A stretch of 50,141 nt of DNA. Source: Treponema sp. CETP13 (GTDB lineage Bacteria > Spirochaetota > Spirochaetia > Treponematales > Treponemataceae). Numbering within the stretch: position 1 is the stretch's first letter; every line of letters begins with the position of its first letter. The notes beneath the pieces are model-generated. The model searched no databases. It saw only the letters and a program-made list of their open reading frames with translations, and was not told the origin of the DNA. Shown here in pieces: positions 1 to 8,258 of the stretch. The stretch is taken from positions 1 through 50,141 of the forward strand of contig MLPZ01000019.1 of assembly GCA_001885315.1 (NCBI GenBank), given 5' to 3'. A program made the translations under genes and the position numbers.

Positions 1-111
1 TCCATATGCTGAATTTATAGTGCTTTTGTCCATTGTATTAAATACTTCTGAACAACTAGTTAGGAGGAACAACATAGAACAAAAAAGTAAAAATAATAAC
101 TTTTTTTTCAT
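1..111 (-). CDS. lipoprotein, N-terminal fragment (gene runs off left edge)
   Basis: The reverse strand from 111 is open to the window edge (37 codons) and starts with a bacterial lipoprotein signal: Met-Lys-Lys-Lys, a hydrophobic stretch rich in Leu and Phe, then a lipobox LLTSC with the Cys at residue 20. After the Cys come SEVFNTMDKS and onward, a typical polar linker. A GAGGG ribosome binding site lies 8 bases upstream of the ATG. The protein would be exported, cleaved before the Cys, acylated and anchored to a membrane. The function cannot be told from the visible part. The neighbouring LacI-like operator repeat would fit a sugar-binding lipoprotein, but that is only a guess. Confidence 0.8.
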   Translation of the reverse strand, partial: MKKKLLFLLFCSMLFLLTSCSEVFNTMDKSTINSAYG

Positions 112-131
112 GGTTTTACCCTCATCTTTGT

Positions 132-157
132 ATTAAACCGATTTATTAAACCGATTT
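132..157. promoter_or_regulatory. tandem 13-bp repeat, LacI-like operator candidate
   Basis: The 13-base unit ATTAAACCGATTT occurs twice head to tail with no spacer (132-144 and 145-157). Its core AAACCGATTT is a near-palindrome with a central CG, like operators of many LacI-family repressors. The pair lies about 20 bases upstream of the start codon of the minus-strand lipoprotein gene, so a bound repressor could block its transcription. The repeat is seen; the regulator class is inferred. Confidence 0.45.
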
Positions 158-241
158 AAATTAATTGTAGGACTGAATTTTTCAAGTGTCAAGAAATTTT
201 ATTGAAAAAGAAATATATATTCATCTATCACGTAAACTTAC

Positions 242-271
242 TTGACGGGGGTTTTTCACTCATGGTATATT
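242..271 (+). promoter_or_regulatory. sigma-70-type promoter for yajC-secDF
   Basis: TTGACG (242-247), an 18-base spacer, then TATATT (266-271). Transcription would begin near 278, leaving a leader of about 55 bases before yajC. The spacing and match to consensus are good. Confidence 0.55.
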
Positions 272-283
272 AGGTGAACACAT

Positions 284-316
284 TTTTTTTAGATAGCTGT
301 TTTATAGCTAAAAAAA
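284..316 (+). other. hairpin in the yajC leader
   Basis: TTTTTTTAG (284-292) and CTAAAAAAA (308-316) are perfect reverse complements. The 15-base loop contains a further partly pairing AGCT motif. The hairpin lies inside the predicted yajC leader just before the AAGGAA ribosome binding site. It is mostly A-U pairs, so it may be weak or chance. Confidence 0.25.
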
Positions 317-332
317 CACAAAGGAAATATAT

Positions 333-716
333 ATGGTTATGAATTTTTTATTACAAGCGCAATCTAGTCAACAAGGTATGTTGATGACAATTCTACCTTT
401 TTTGCTCATTTTTGTAATTTTCTACTTTTTTTTAATTCGTCCTCAGAATAAAAAACAAAAACAAACTGAAAAAATGATTTCAGCTATTAAAAAGGGTGAT
501 AAAATAACGACTATTGGCGGCATACATGGTGTTGTATCTTCTACTAAAGAAAAAACAATTATTGTAAAAGTAGACGACAATTGCAAGCTTGAATTTTCTC
601 GAACAGCAGTTGCCTCTGTAGATAATCCAAAGAAAGAAACGGTAGAGAGTGTAGGCAAGAAAGCTAAACAAGCTAAAATCGATGAAACAACAAAAGACGT
701 TGTAGACGAAACATAA
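333..716 (+). CDS. yajC: YajC, accessory subunit of the Sec translocon
   Basis: 127 residues. An N-terminal membrane segment (about 16-36, rich in Leu, Ile and Phe) is followed by the family signature FLIRPQNKKQKQ and a small cytosolic domain with the GDKITTIGGIHG motif, then a charged Lys/Asp/Glu tail. YajC associates with SecD-SecF at the cytoplasmic membrane and supports protein export and membrane insertion. AAGGAA lies 6 bases before the ATG at 333; an in-frame ATG at 339 is the alternative start. It heads a three-gene operon with secD and secF, 49 bases before secD. Length and architecture are normal for the family. Confidence 0.95.
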   Translation: MVMNFLLQAQSSQQGMLMTILPFLLIFVIFYFFLIRPQNKKQKQTEKMISAIKKGDKITTIGGIHGVVSSTKEKTIIVKVDDNCKLEFSRTAVASVDNPKKETVESVGKKAKQAKIDETTKDVVDET

Positions 717-765
717 AGAAGACAAAACTTCTAAATAATATAAAAAAAGAAATTTGGAGTAACCA

Positions 766-2514
766 ATGGGTAAACGAAGTAGATTCGTTCTTATACTGGT
801 GATTCTGGCTGTTTGTTTTGCATTTTTGTGGCCAACTATTAAGTGGTACTCAAATACTCCTAAAGAGGTGCAAGCATTAGCGTTGGGATCTTTAGATAAG
901 ATTAAGGATTATTCACAAGTTCAAGCTGCAGAAGACTTGAACTCATTAAAAGCAGTCTATAAGACTGACAAAACTGCTGTCCTTCCAGAAGAATACAGTT
1001 ATTTGGCTAAAGAAGCTAAAGCTATTTATAAAGCTGCCAAAAGTGATGATTATTCATCACCTATGACTATTCGTGAGGTTCTAGTTGCGTTTTCTAGCGA
1101 AGATGAAGCGTTAGACGTTATAGAAAGTCAATATCGCAAAGAAATATTAGCTGCTAAAAGTACATACAATAGTGCGGTTAAACTTGGACTTGATTTATCC
1201 GGAGGTATGAGTGTTACTGTAAAAGCAGATCTTGATGCTGCTATTGCAAATCAAGAAGGATCTGCAGCTGTTGATAATATAGAACAGTTTAAATCAGATG
1301 CAATGACACAAGCTATAGATACACTAACAAGTCGTATAGATAAATTTGGGCTTACATCTCCTACTATTAGGCAACAAGGTGAGGATCATATCTATATAGA
1401 GCTTCCTGGTGCTGCTGAAACAGATAGCATAAACTCAATTATAATGGGTGCATCTGTTTTGACTTTTCGTCTTGTAGATGATGAAGCAACTACTAGTTTT
1501 AATAAATATTATTCAGCAAATCCTTCAACAACATTTACTGCTAGGGGTGAATTGCTTGATCCTTCAATTGTACCTGATGACTGTGAAGTTTTAGGACTTT
1601 ATAAAAAAGACAATTATGGCTTGGATGAAAGAACAGGATATCTTGTTGTAAAAAAAGATATTGTTCTTGATGGTGAACATGTAAAATCTGCTAGTGTAGG
1701 TACTGACGGCATTACAGCTGAGCCACAAGTCAATCTTTCACTTGATAGTGAAGGTGCTGAAATTTTTGGTGATTTTACAGCTGCAAATGTAGGTAAATCG
1801 CTTGCGATTGTCTCTGATACAAAAATAAAATCATACGCACGTATTAATGAAGCTATTCCAGGTGGTCAAGTAGCTATTTCTGGGTTTGATCTTGACGAAG
1901 CTCAAAACTTACAAAAAGTCTTACAGACAGCTTGGCTTAGTGTTCCACTCTCTGTAGAGAGTCAACAAATTGTAGGTGCATCACTAGGTGAGCAATCTAT
2001 TAATCAGGGTATTCGTGCTATTGTTTTAGGCCTTGTTTTAATTATGATTTTTATGCTGTTATGGTATCGAGGAGCTGGTATAAATGCTGTTGTTGCTCAG
2101 ATACTTAACTTGTTTATAATGTTTAGTGTTCAATCAGCACTTAGTTTAACGTTAACCCTTTCTAGTATGGCAGGTATGATTCTTACTATTGGTATGGCAG
2201 TTGATGCTAACGTTGTTGTTTTTGAACGTATTCGTGATGAGCTTAGGTTAGGTAAAGGTCGTGCGGCTTCTATTGACGCCGGTTTTAATCATGCTTTTTG
2301 GGCAGTTATGGATTCAAATATAACAACATTTATTGCTGCTATATTCCTATCTCAACTTGGCTCCGGTTCAATACAAGGTTTTGCTGTAACGCTTGCAATT
2401 GGTGTTGTATCTTCTGTATTTACAGCGTTGTTTGTATCTAGACTTATATTTGATTTTGGAACACAACAGCTTAATCGTGAAAAAATAAGTATTGGCGGAG
2501 GGGTAAAAAAATAA
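766..2514 (+). CDS. secD: protein translocase subunit SecD
   Basis: 582 residues. One N-terminal membrane segment (about 7-24), a large extracytoplasmic region containing the GLDLSGG signature (the usual GLDLRGG) and a P1-type head, then five membrane segments in the C-terminal third. That third carries the RND-type motif GMAVDANVVVFERIRDEL. SecD and SecF use the proton gradient to pull exported proteins out of the SecYEG channel. The start has GGAGT 6 to 7 bases upstream. The stop codon overlaps the secF start by one base, so the two are translationally coupled. Confidence 0.96.
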   Translation: MGKRSRFVLILVILAVCFAFLWPTIKWYSNTPKEVQALALGSLDKIKDYSQVQAAEDLNSLKAVYKTDKTAVLPEEYSYLAKEAKAIYKAAKSDDYSSPMTIREVLVAFSSEDEALDVIESQYRKEILAAKSTYNSAVKLGLDLSGGMSVTVKADLDAAIANQEGSAAVDNIEQFKSDAMTQAIDTLTSRIDKFGLTSPTIRQQGEDHIYIELPGAAETDSINSIIMGASVLTFRLVDDEATTSFNKYYSANPSTTFTARGELLDPSIVPDDCEVLGLYKKDNYGLDERTGYLVVKKDIVLDGEHVKSASVGTDGITAEPQVNLSLDSEGAEIFGDFTAANVGKSLAIVSDTKIKSYARINEAIPGGQVAISGFDLDEAQNLQKVLQTAWLSVPLSVESQQIVGASLGEQSINQGIRAIVLGLVLIMIFMLLWYRGAGINAVVAQILNLFIMFSVQSALSLTLTLSSMAGMILTIGMAVDANVVVFERIRDELRLGKGRAASIDAGFNHAFWAVMDSNITTFIAAIFLSQLGSGSIQGFAVTLAIGVVSSVFTALFVSRLIFDFGTQQLNREKISIGGGVKK

Positions 2515-3740
2515 TGAAAAAGATTATACATTTTAGTAAATTATTTGTACCGTTCGCTATCATGAGTGTTGCAATAATACTGTTTGGTGTTTTTGGGCTT
2601 GTAACAAAAGGTTTTAATCTTGGTATTGATTTTCAAGCCGGTTTAATTCAAGAAGTAGCTATAGCTCCATCTGCTGTGGAATTAACCTATGATGGCTCAG
2701 CGACTGTTTCTGTACAATTACAGAATACAAGTATGTCTATTGTTGTTGCTGGGGTTGGAGCACAAAATGAGACTTTTGATTATCCTTATGTAACATATGA
2801 TACGGTAGAAAAACTTGTTGATGGCATTAATACTATCGATGATGTAACTGCAGTCTTAAAAGCTGCTCCTCAAACGAGTACTGTTGGATTATTTGGTAAT
2901 TCAGCTGTAAGTACGGTTCTTTCTGATATTCCGTATTATTTGCATTATAGTGGTAGTGATACTCCTAATATAACTATAGAACAGGTTCGATCTGCATTAG
3001 AAGGGACACTTGACGCAGTAGTTAAACAAACTGGTAAAGCTGAAGAGAATACTTTTCAGATTCGTGTTAGTGATGATGGAACTGATCCTGAAGTTTCTCA
3101 CACTATTCAAAGATCTATCGCTAATTCTTTAGCCGATGCTTTTGGAGCTGATAATTATGCAATTATGCAAACAGATTTTATTGGGTCTTCATTTTCTTCA
3201 ACCTTAGTTTCTTCTTCAGTTTTGTTAGTACTTGGTGCACTTGCTCTTATTTTGATTTATGCTTCAATACGATTTCATTGGGATTTTGCGTTAGGCGCAG
3301 TTCTAGCTGTTATTCATGATGCATTAATTATGATTACTTTTATTGTGTGGGCTCGTTTAGAGTTTAATTCAACAATGATTGCAGCTATACTAACAATTGT
3401 TGGTTATTCAATAAACGATACAATTGTTATATTTGACCGTGTTCGCGAAAATCAATCGCTATTAAAAGTTAATAAGTTTAGTAAATTAATTGATATATCA
3501 ATGAGTGAAACTCTTACACGTACAATCATTACTTCTTTGACAACACTGTTGGCTGTTTTCTCGTTATATTTCTTTACTTCAGGAGATATGAAAGAATTCG
3601 CTCTCGCATTGATTGTTGGTATTGTGTCTGGTACCTATTCTACGATTTATATTGCAGGTGGTTTTACTACTTTATGCCGAAGAAATTGGAAGCCTTCAGA
3701 TGAAGAGAAAGCTTCTCAGGTTAAAGTTGTTGAATATTAA
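2514..3740 (+). CDS. secF: protein translocase subunit SecF
   Basis: 408 residues, longer than the roughly 320 of enterobacterial SecF because the extracytoplasmic domain between the first and second membrane segments is enlarged (about residues 40-230). The N-terminal FNLGIDFQAG corresponds to the GIDFxGG motif. The C-terminal membrane part carries VGYSINDTIVIFDRVREN, the SecF form of the motif also seen in SecD. It is the partner of SecD, coupled to it by a one-base overlap, with a GGAGGGG ribosome binding site inside the end of secD. A terminator follows at 3763. Confidence 0.96.
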   Translation: MKKIIHFSKLFVPFAIMSVAIILFGVFGLVTKGFNLGIDFQAGLIQEVAIAPSAVELTYDGSATVSVQLQNTSMSIVVAGVGAQNETFDYPYVTYDTVEKLVDGINTIDDVTAVLKAAPQTSTVGLFGNSAVSTVLSDIPYYLHYSGSDTPNITIEQVRSALEGTLDAVVKQTGKAEENTFQIRVSDDGTDPEVSHTIQRSIANSLADAFGADNYAIMQTDFIGSSFSSTLVSSSVLLVLGALALILIYASIRFHWDFALGAVLAVIHDALIMITFIVWARLEFNSTMIAAILTIVGYSINDTIVIFDRVRENQSLLKVNKFSKLIDISMSETLTRTIITSLTTLLAVFSLYFFTSGDMKEFALALIVGIVSGTYSTIYIAGGFTTLCRRNWKPSDEEKASQVKVVEY

Positions 3741-3762
3741 TATTTAAAATTTTATTAAAAAA

Positions 3763-3791
3763 ATGCTCCGTTTTTACGGAGTATTTTTTTT
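3763..3791 (+). terminator. intrinsic terminator after secF
   Basis: ATGCTCCGT (3763-3771) pairs with ACGGAGTAT (3776-3784) over nine positions including one G-U pair, with a four-base loop, followed by a run of T to 3791. It closes the yajC-secD-secF operon. Confidence 0.85.
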
Positions 3792-3793
3792 GC

Positions 3794-3822
3794 TTTACGT
3801 ACGAGTTAAAAACTGTTACATT
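3794..3822 (+). promoter_or_regulatory. promoter of the fliG paralogue, predicting a leaderless mRNA
   Basis: TTTACG (3794-3799), a 17-base spacer, TACATT (3817-3822), then seven bases to the ATG at 3830. Transcription would start at or one base before the start codon, and no Shine-Dalgarno sequence is present. Confidence 0.45.
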
Positions 3823-3829
3823 ATCGTAT

Positions 3830-4897
3830 ATGGCTGAGAGTGATTTAGATTATCTAATACAACATAGTGGACTTATAAAGGTTCCTTCTGACAAGAAAAC
3901 TTCAAACATCAAAGAAAAAAATAATTTTCGCAAAGTTGCAAAATTTCTTGTTCTTCTAGGTGTAGATGAAGCAGCGAAAATACTGAAACACCTTGAACCC
4001 GAAGAAATTGAAAAAATCGTACCCGAGATTGCTTCAATTCGGAGCGTACCTGATGATGAGGCAACTACGATTTTTGCAGAATTTAAAGCCCTTACCAAAC
4101 AACAAAAAAATAAGGGTGGGGTTAATACTGCTCGTAGTATTTTAGAAAAGGCTTTTGGATCAGTAAAAGCTGAACAGATGATTCAAGAAAGTGTTCCATA
4201 TTCTAATGGGGAACCGTTTAGCTATTTAAAAGATATCGATGGTGAGCAATTATGGTTGTTGCTAAAAGATGAAGGAACTCCAGTTAGAGCTTTAGTGCTT
4301 TCAAAAGTACAGCCGACTATGGCAGCTGAAAGCATAAAAAAAATGAATAAGGATGATCAAAAAGAATTATTGATTCGTATGGCTCACATGAAGAGTATGG
4401 ATGCTGATGTAATTCGTCGAGTTAATCTATCTATGCACGAAAAATTACAATCCCTAAATACAACAAAATCAAATCAGGTTGATGGGCGAGGAGCTCTTGC
4501 AGAAATCCTAAAAAAAATGCCTGTTGCTGATGAAAATTCCATTCTTGGAATACTTGGGGCAAAGGATCCAGAACTTGAGAGAAATTTACGAGATAAATTA
4601 TTTACACTTGATGATGTTCTTGAAAGTGATGATAGATTTTTGCAAAAGAAGCTCCATTCTATGGAAGATGTTGATATAGCTTTTCTTATAGCTGGTAAAA
4701 AAGAACAGTTTCGTTCAAAAATTCTTAAAAATGTATCTAAAACTCGTGGTGATGTTATTTTAGAAGAAGAACAGCTTAAAAAACCCATGTTAAAATCTGA
4801 TGTAGAAAAAATTACGAATAAATTTGTGAATGAACTTCGTGTGGCTTGGGAAGAGGGCAAACTTATTTTAAAATCTGACGACGCTATTTATGTTTAG
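3830..4897 (+). CDS. FliG paralogue (FliG1-type flagellar motor switch protein)
   Basis: 355 residues, with FliG homology along the length. The N-terminal domain includes the KFLVLLGVDEAAKILKHLEP region (about 39-58). The middle domain has EGTP at 148-151 where canonical FliG has EHPQ. The C-terminal domain includes a DDR-containing helix region and a DVEKITNKFVNEL segment near the end. FliG sits in the rotor between the MS ring and FliM and receives torque from the stator. Spirochaetes are known to encode two FliG proteins; the canonical one is in the fliF-fliH-fliI operon, whereas this one stands alone after secF. With the altered EHPQ motif it is most likely the divergent FliG1 type, a specialised or structural variant. 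There is no ribosome binding site; the mRNA is probably leaderless. Confidence 0.85.
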   Translation: MAESDLDYLIQHSGLIKVPSDKKTSNIKEKNNFRKVAKFLVLLGVDEAAKILKHLEPEEIEKIVPEIASIRSVPDDEATTIFAEFKALTKQQKNKGGVNTARSILEKAFGSVKAEQMIQESVPYSNGEPFSYLKDIDGEQLWLLLKDEGTPVRALVLSKVQPTMAAESIKKMNKDDQKELLIRMAHMKSMDADVIRRVNLSMHEKLQSLNTTKSNQVDGRGALAEILKKMPVADENSILGILGAKDPELERNLRDKLFTLDDVLESDDRFLQKKLHSMEDVDIAFLIAGKKEQFRSKILKNVSKTRGDVILEEEQLKKPMLKSDVEKITNKFVNELRVAWEEGKLILKSDDAIYV

Positions 4898-4925
4898 GAT
4901 TTAATAACATATAATTAAATTTTTA

Positions 4926-4955
4926 TTGTCAATGTATAGTTAAAACCAGTATATT
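4926..4955 (+). promoter_or_regulatory. promoter of the M16C peptidase, predicting a leaderless mRNA
   Basis: TTGTCA (4926-4931), an 18-base spacer, TATATT (4950-4955), then six bases to the ATG at 4962. A second -10-like TATAAT (4956-4961) abuts the ATG. No ribosome binding site lies upstream of the gene. Confidence 0.5.
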
Positions 4956-4961
4956 TATAAT

Positions 4962-7900
4962 ATGCTAAAAATTAATGACATTTATCAAGGGTGGAAAGTA
5001 CTTGATATCAAAATTCTTTCCGATTATAAGTCTACTGGAATATGGCTTCGTCACATTAGTTCAAATATGGAAATCTTTCATTTATTGAATGATGAAGAAG
5101 AAAATTTGTTTTCTTTTGGTTTTAAAACTTTACCTAAAGATTCTACTGGTATACCACATATTATTGAACATTCTGTTTTGGCTGGTTCTAAGCATTATCC
5201 ACTTAAAGATCCCTTTATACAATTATGTAATCAGAGTGTAAAAACCTTTTTAAATGCTATGACATATCCTGATAAAACTGTGTATCCTGCTTCTTCTATT
5301 TCTGAAGCAGATTATTTTAATCTTATGGCCGTCTATGGTGATGCTGTTTTTTTCCCTCTACTTACTAAAAACACTTTTGAACAAGAAGGTTATCATGTAG
5401 AGATAGATGATAAGAACAAATTATCGATTCAAGGTGTTGTTTATAATGAGATGAAAGGAGCTTTTTCTGAGTTTAATAGTGTTGTTTTTAGTGAAGTTAA
5501 TAAGACTCTCTGGCCCAATACTGTTTATGCTGTCGAATCAGGTGGGGATCCAGCAAACATTCCTCAGTTAACATATGACGATTTTAAAACATTCCATAAA
5601 AAATACTATTCTCCTTCTAATTGTCGTCTGTTTTTATATGGAAATATTTCTACCGAGAAACAAATTGATTTTATAAATCAAAAATTTTTAAATGAGTTTT
5701 TAACCAATAACGTTAATTTAGATGATGTAGATAATTTAAAGGAAACAACGAGAAATGAAGTTTCTTATAATTTAAAACCTATTAAACAAACAGTCTATTC
5801 TACAGTAAAAGGTCCTTCAGGAGAGAATGATAAAGGGGCTTGCGTTGTGATAAGCTGGCATTTGGGGGATACTTCTGACACTGTAAATGTAATGCAGTCA
5901 ACCTTTCTTGCAGAGTTACTTATGGGAAACGATTCTTCTCCCCTTGCAAAAGCTCTTATTGATTCAAAACTTGGTGATGATATTTTTCCTTGGCGATCCT
6001 GCGATTTAGATGAAAAATGGATTTGTATGGGGGTTGGATTACGTGGTGTAAAAATTGAAAATACCAAAAAAATCGAAAAAATTGTTTTTGAAACACTCTC
6101 TAAGTTGGTTACTGATGGTATTCCAGAAGAGTTTATTGATTCTACAATCATGGCTGTAGATTTTGAACATCGTGAAGTGACGCGTTCTTATGGACCGTAT
6201 GCTCTTCAATTAATGGATAAAGTTTATCGTGGGTGGATGAATGGGGTAGATCCTTTTTCGTCTCTGTTTACACGGGAAGCTTTTGAGCAGATAAAACAAA
6301 ATCTAAAAAAAGATTCTAAGTATATTCAAAATCTTATAAAAAAAATGCTTATTGAAAACAAACACCGCGCTTGCATTACAGTAATTCCTGATAAATCTTA
6401 TACAGATGAAATGAATGCTAAAGAACAAAAAAACATTGATTCTTTAATTTCAAATATGAGTGAGGTTGATAAGACGACTTATTTTGAAAAAGTGCGCAAA
6501 AATCAAAAAAAATTAAAAGATGCACAATTAAAGGAAGAAAGTGAAGAGAATCGCTTATTAATACCTCATTTATATCCAAGTCAATTAAAATCTACTGTAG
6601 ATACTATCACAACTACTCAAACTAAAATTGGGGACGTTCCTTTAATCGTACACAATCAGGCTACAAATGGGATTGTGTATGTAACAGTTGCTGTTCCGGT
6701 TGATGTATTAGAAGTTAAAGACTATCCCTATTTACCATTATATTCGTTTTTACTTACGAATACAGGATGTAATGGTAAAACCTGGGCAGAAACAGAGGCT
6801 AGTTCTGCACGAGTCTTGGGTGGTTTAAGTGCAAAACCGTTTGTAGCTTCTATAGCGCCAACCCCAAATGCAATAGAACTTTCTCATGGTAAAAACAAAG
6901 ATATCATGGGAAGACACTGGATTTTTGTGAACTTAAAAATGCTTGAAGAAAAATCAGAAGACGCTTTACAAGTTTTATTCGATTTTTTGGATACGGCTGA
7001 TTTTACAGATATTACACGCTTAAAGGATATTTTACTAAAGTTAAGAAACTCTTTAGATAATTCTGTTGTTCCTGCAGGTCATCAGTTTGTTCTATCTCGG
7101 ACGGGATGTACTTCAAGTCGTACAAAAGCTGTCGATGAAATTTGGAATGGGCTGTCACAATTGCTATTTTTACATACATTAGCCGATTCCGATTTAAGAG
7201 AAGTAGCTGTGCGTTTGCAAAGTATTCAAAAAAAATTACAAAATTCTGGAATGCTATTAAATATAACTGCTGATGATTCAGGTTTAACAACAGTGCAACC
7301 TTTCTTAGAACATTTTCTTAAAGGGCGAAAAGCTCCAATTTTAGCGAAAAAACATTCTGATCAAGATTTTTATGCTCTGACCTTTATAAAGGGTATAACC
7401 CAAGAGAGTACAGGTTCTTTTTCATCTGTTTCTTATACACCACGTTATATCGTTCCTTCTCAAGTAGGGTTTGCTGCTTCGTGTTTACCAGCCTCTGCAT
7501 ATAACACAAAAGAGTCAATTGGTGAAAATTTATTAGCTCATTGGTTAAGTAATACTGTTTTGTATGAAAAAATACGCACAGTAGGAGGCGCATATGGGGC
7601 TGGAGCGGGGGCTGATTCTTTTAATCAGATATTTACGTTTTATACATATCGAGATCCAGATCCTGATAAATCAATCAACGTTTTTTTAAAAAGCCTAGAT
7701 GAAGCAATCCAAGCTAAACTTGATAAAACAGAAATGGAAAGAATAATTACTGGTTGTTATAGCAAACTTGTACAACCAAGATCTCCTTCTGCAAATGGGT
7801 TTACTGGTTTTATTAGACTGCTATACGGAATTTCAGATGAGGACAGACAGCAAAATCTTAAAACCATTTTGTCTGCAACGGCCGATGATTTGCATTTAGC

Positions 7901-8000
7901 TGCACAAAGAATAAAATTAAAATCTAATGCAGTGCAATCGGCGATAATTTCAGGGAAAAATCTAAGTTATACTGGAAATAATATAATTTTGCCTGTATAA
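4962..8000 (+). CDS. M16C-family zinc metallopeptidase (PreP/falcilysin type)
   Basis: 1012 residues, the normal size of the PreP/M16C group. The inverted zinc motif HIIEH is at 66-70 and the third ligand region GVVYNEMKGAFSE follows about 90 residues later. There is no signal peptide, so it should act in the cytoplasm. These enzymes form a closed clam-shell of two halves and degrade unfolded peptides of a few dozen residues, such as cleaved leader peptides. The second half contains the Arg/Tyr-rich substrate-binding part (VLYEKIRTVGGAYGAG) expected of the family. The gene has its own promoter and no Shine-Dalgarno sequence. It is followed by two genes that may be co-transcribed. Confidence 0.93.
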   Translation: MLKINDIYQGWKVLDIKILSDYKSTGIWLRHISSNMEIFHLLNDEEENLFSFGFKTLPKDSTGIPHIIEHSVLAGSKHYPLKDPFIQLCNQSVKTFLNAMTYPDKTVYPASSISEADYFNLMAVYGDAVFFPLLTKNTFEQEGYHVEIDDKNKLSIQGVVYNEMKGAFSEFNSVVFSEVNKTLWPNTVYAVESGGDPANIPQLTYDDFKTFHKKYYSPSNCRLFLYGNISTEKQIDFINQKFLNEFLTNNVNLDDVDNLKETTRNEVSYNLKPIKQTVYSTVKGPSGENDKGACVVISWHLGDTSDTVNVMQSTFLAELLMGNDSSPLAKALIDSKLGDDIFPWRSCDLDEKWICMGVGLRGVKIENTKKIEKIVFETLSKLVTDGIPEEFIDSTIMAVDFEHREVTRSYGPYALQLMDKVYRGWMNGVDPFSSLFTREAFEQIKQNLKKDSKYIQNLIKKMLIENKHRACITVIPDKSYTDEMNAKEQKNIDSLISNMSEVDKTTYFEKVRKNQKKLKDAQLKEESEENRLLIPHLYPSQLKSTVDTITTTQTKIGDVPLIVHNQATNGIVYVTVAVPVDVLEVKDYPYLPLYSFLLTNTGCNGKTWAETEASSARVLGGLSAKPFVASIAPTPNAIELSHGKNKDIMGRHWIFVNLKMLEEKSEDALQVLFDFLDTADFTDITRLKDILLKLRNSLDNSVVPAGHQFVLSRTGCTSSRTKAVDEIWNGLSQLLFLHTLADSDLREVAVRLQSIQKKLQNSGMLLNITADDSGLTTVQPFLEHFLKGRKAPILAKKHSDQDFYALTFIKGITQESTGSFSSVSYTPRYIVPSQVGFAASCLPASAYNTKESIGENLLAHWLSNTVLYEKIRTVGGAYGAGAGADSFNQIFTFYTYRDPDPDKSINVFLKSLDEAIQAKLDKTEMERIITGCYSKLVQPRSPSANGFTGFIRLLYGISDEDRQQNLKTILSATADDLHLAAQRIKLKSNAVQSAIISGKNLSYTGNNIILPV

Positions 8001-8040
8001 TAAATATATCATTGATTTTGTTTTTACAAGGATAGATATT

Positions 8041-8256
8041 ATGAATAAAAAAATTAAAGATACAGCAGTTCTTATGCGACAACTTGTTTCTGATATTCAA
8101 GGGGCTCCATATCCTGGTGATATAAGTAATGAACTTTATAAGATCTGGTATGAACATATTCAACGAGATGCAATTGCGGCTCTTGGGTATATAGATGAAA
8201 ATTTCCCAATTGATTGCTCTACAGATATTGATAATACAATTAAAAAGGCATTCTAA
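8041..8256 (+). CDS. small conserved-looking protein of unknown function
   Basis: 71 residues starting MNKKIKDTAVLMRQLVSDIQ. It is soluble and predicted mostly helical, with a GAPYPGDIS loop and no Cys pair or signal peptide. I do not recognise a family. AAGGAT lies about 10 bases before the ATG and the gene sits 40 bases after the M16C peptidase and two bases before the next gene, so translation of the latter is probably coupled to it. The good ribosome binding site and tight packing argue that it is real. Confidence 0.7.
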   Translation: MNKKIKDTAVLMRQLVSDIQGAPYPGDISNELYKIWYEHIQRDAIAALGYIDENFPIDCSTDIDNTIKKAF

Positions 8257-8258
8257 TA

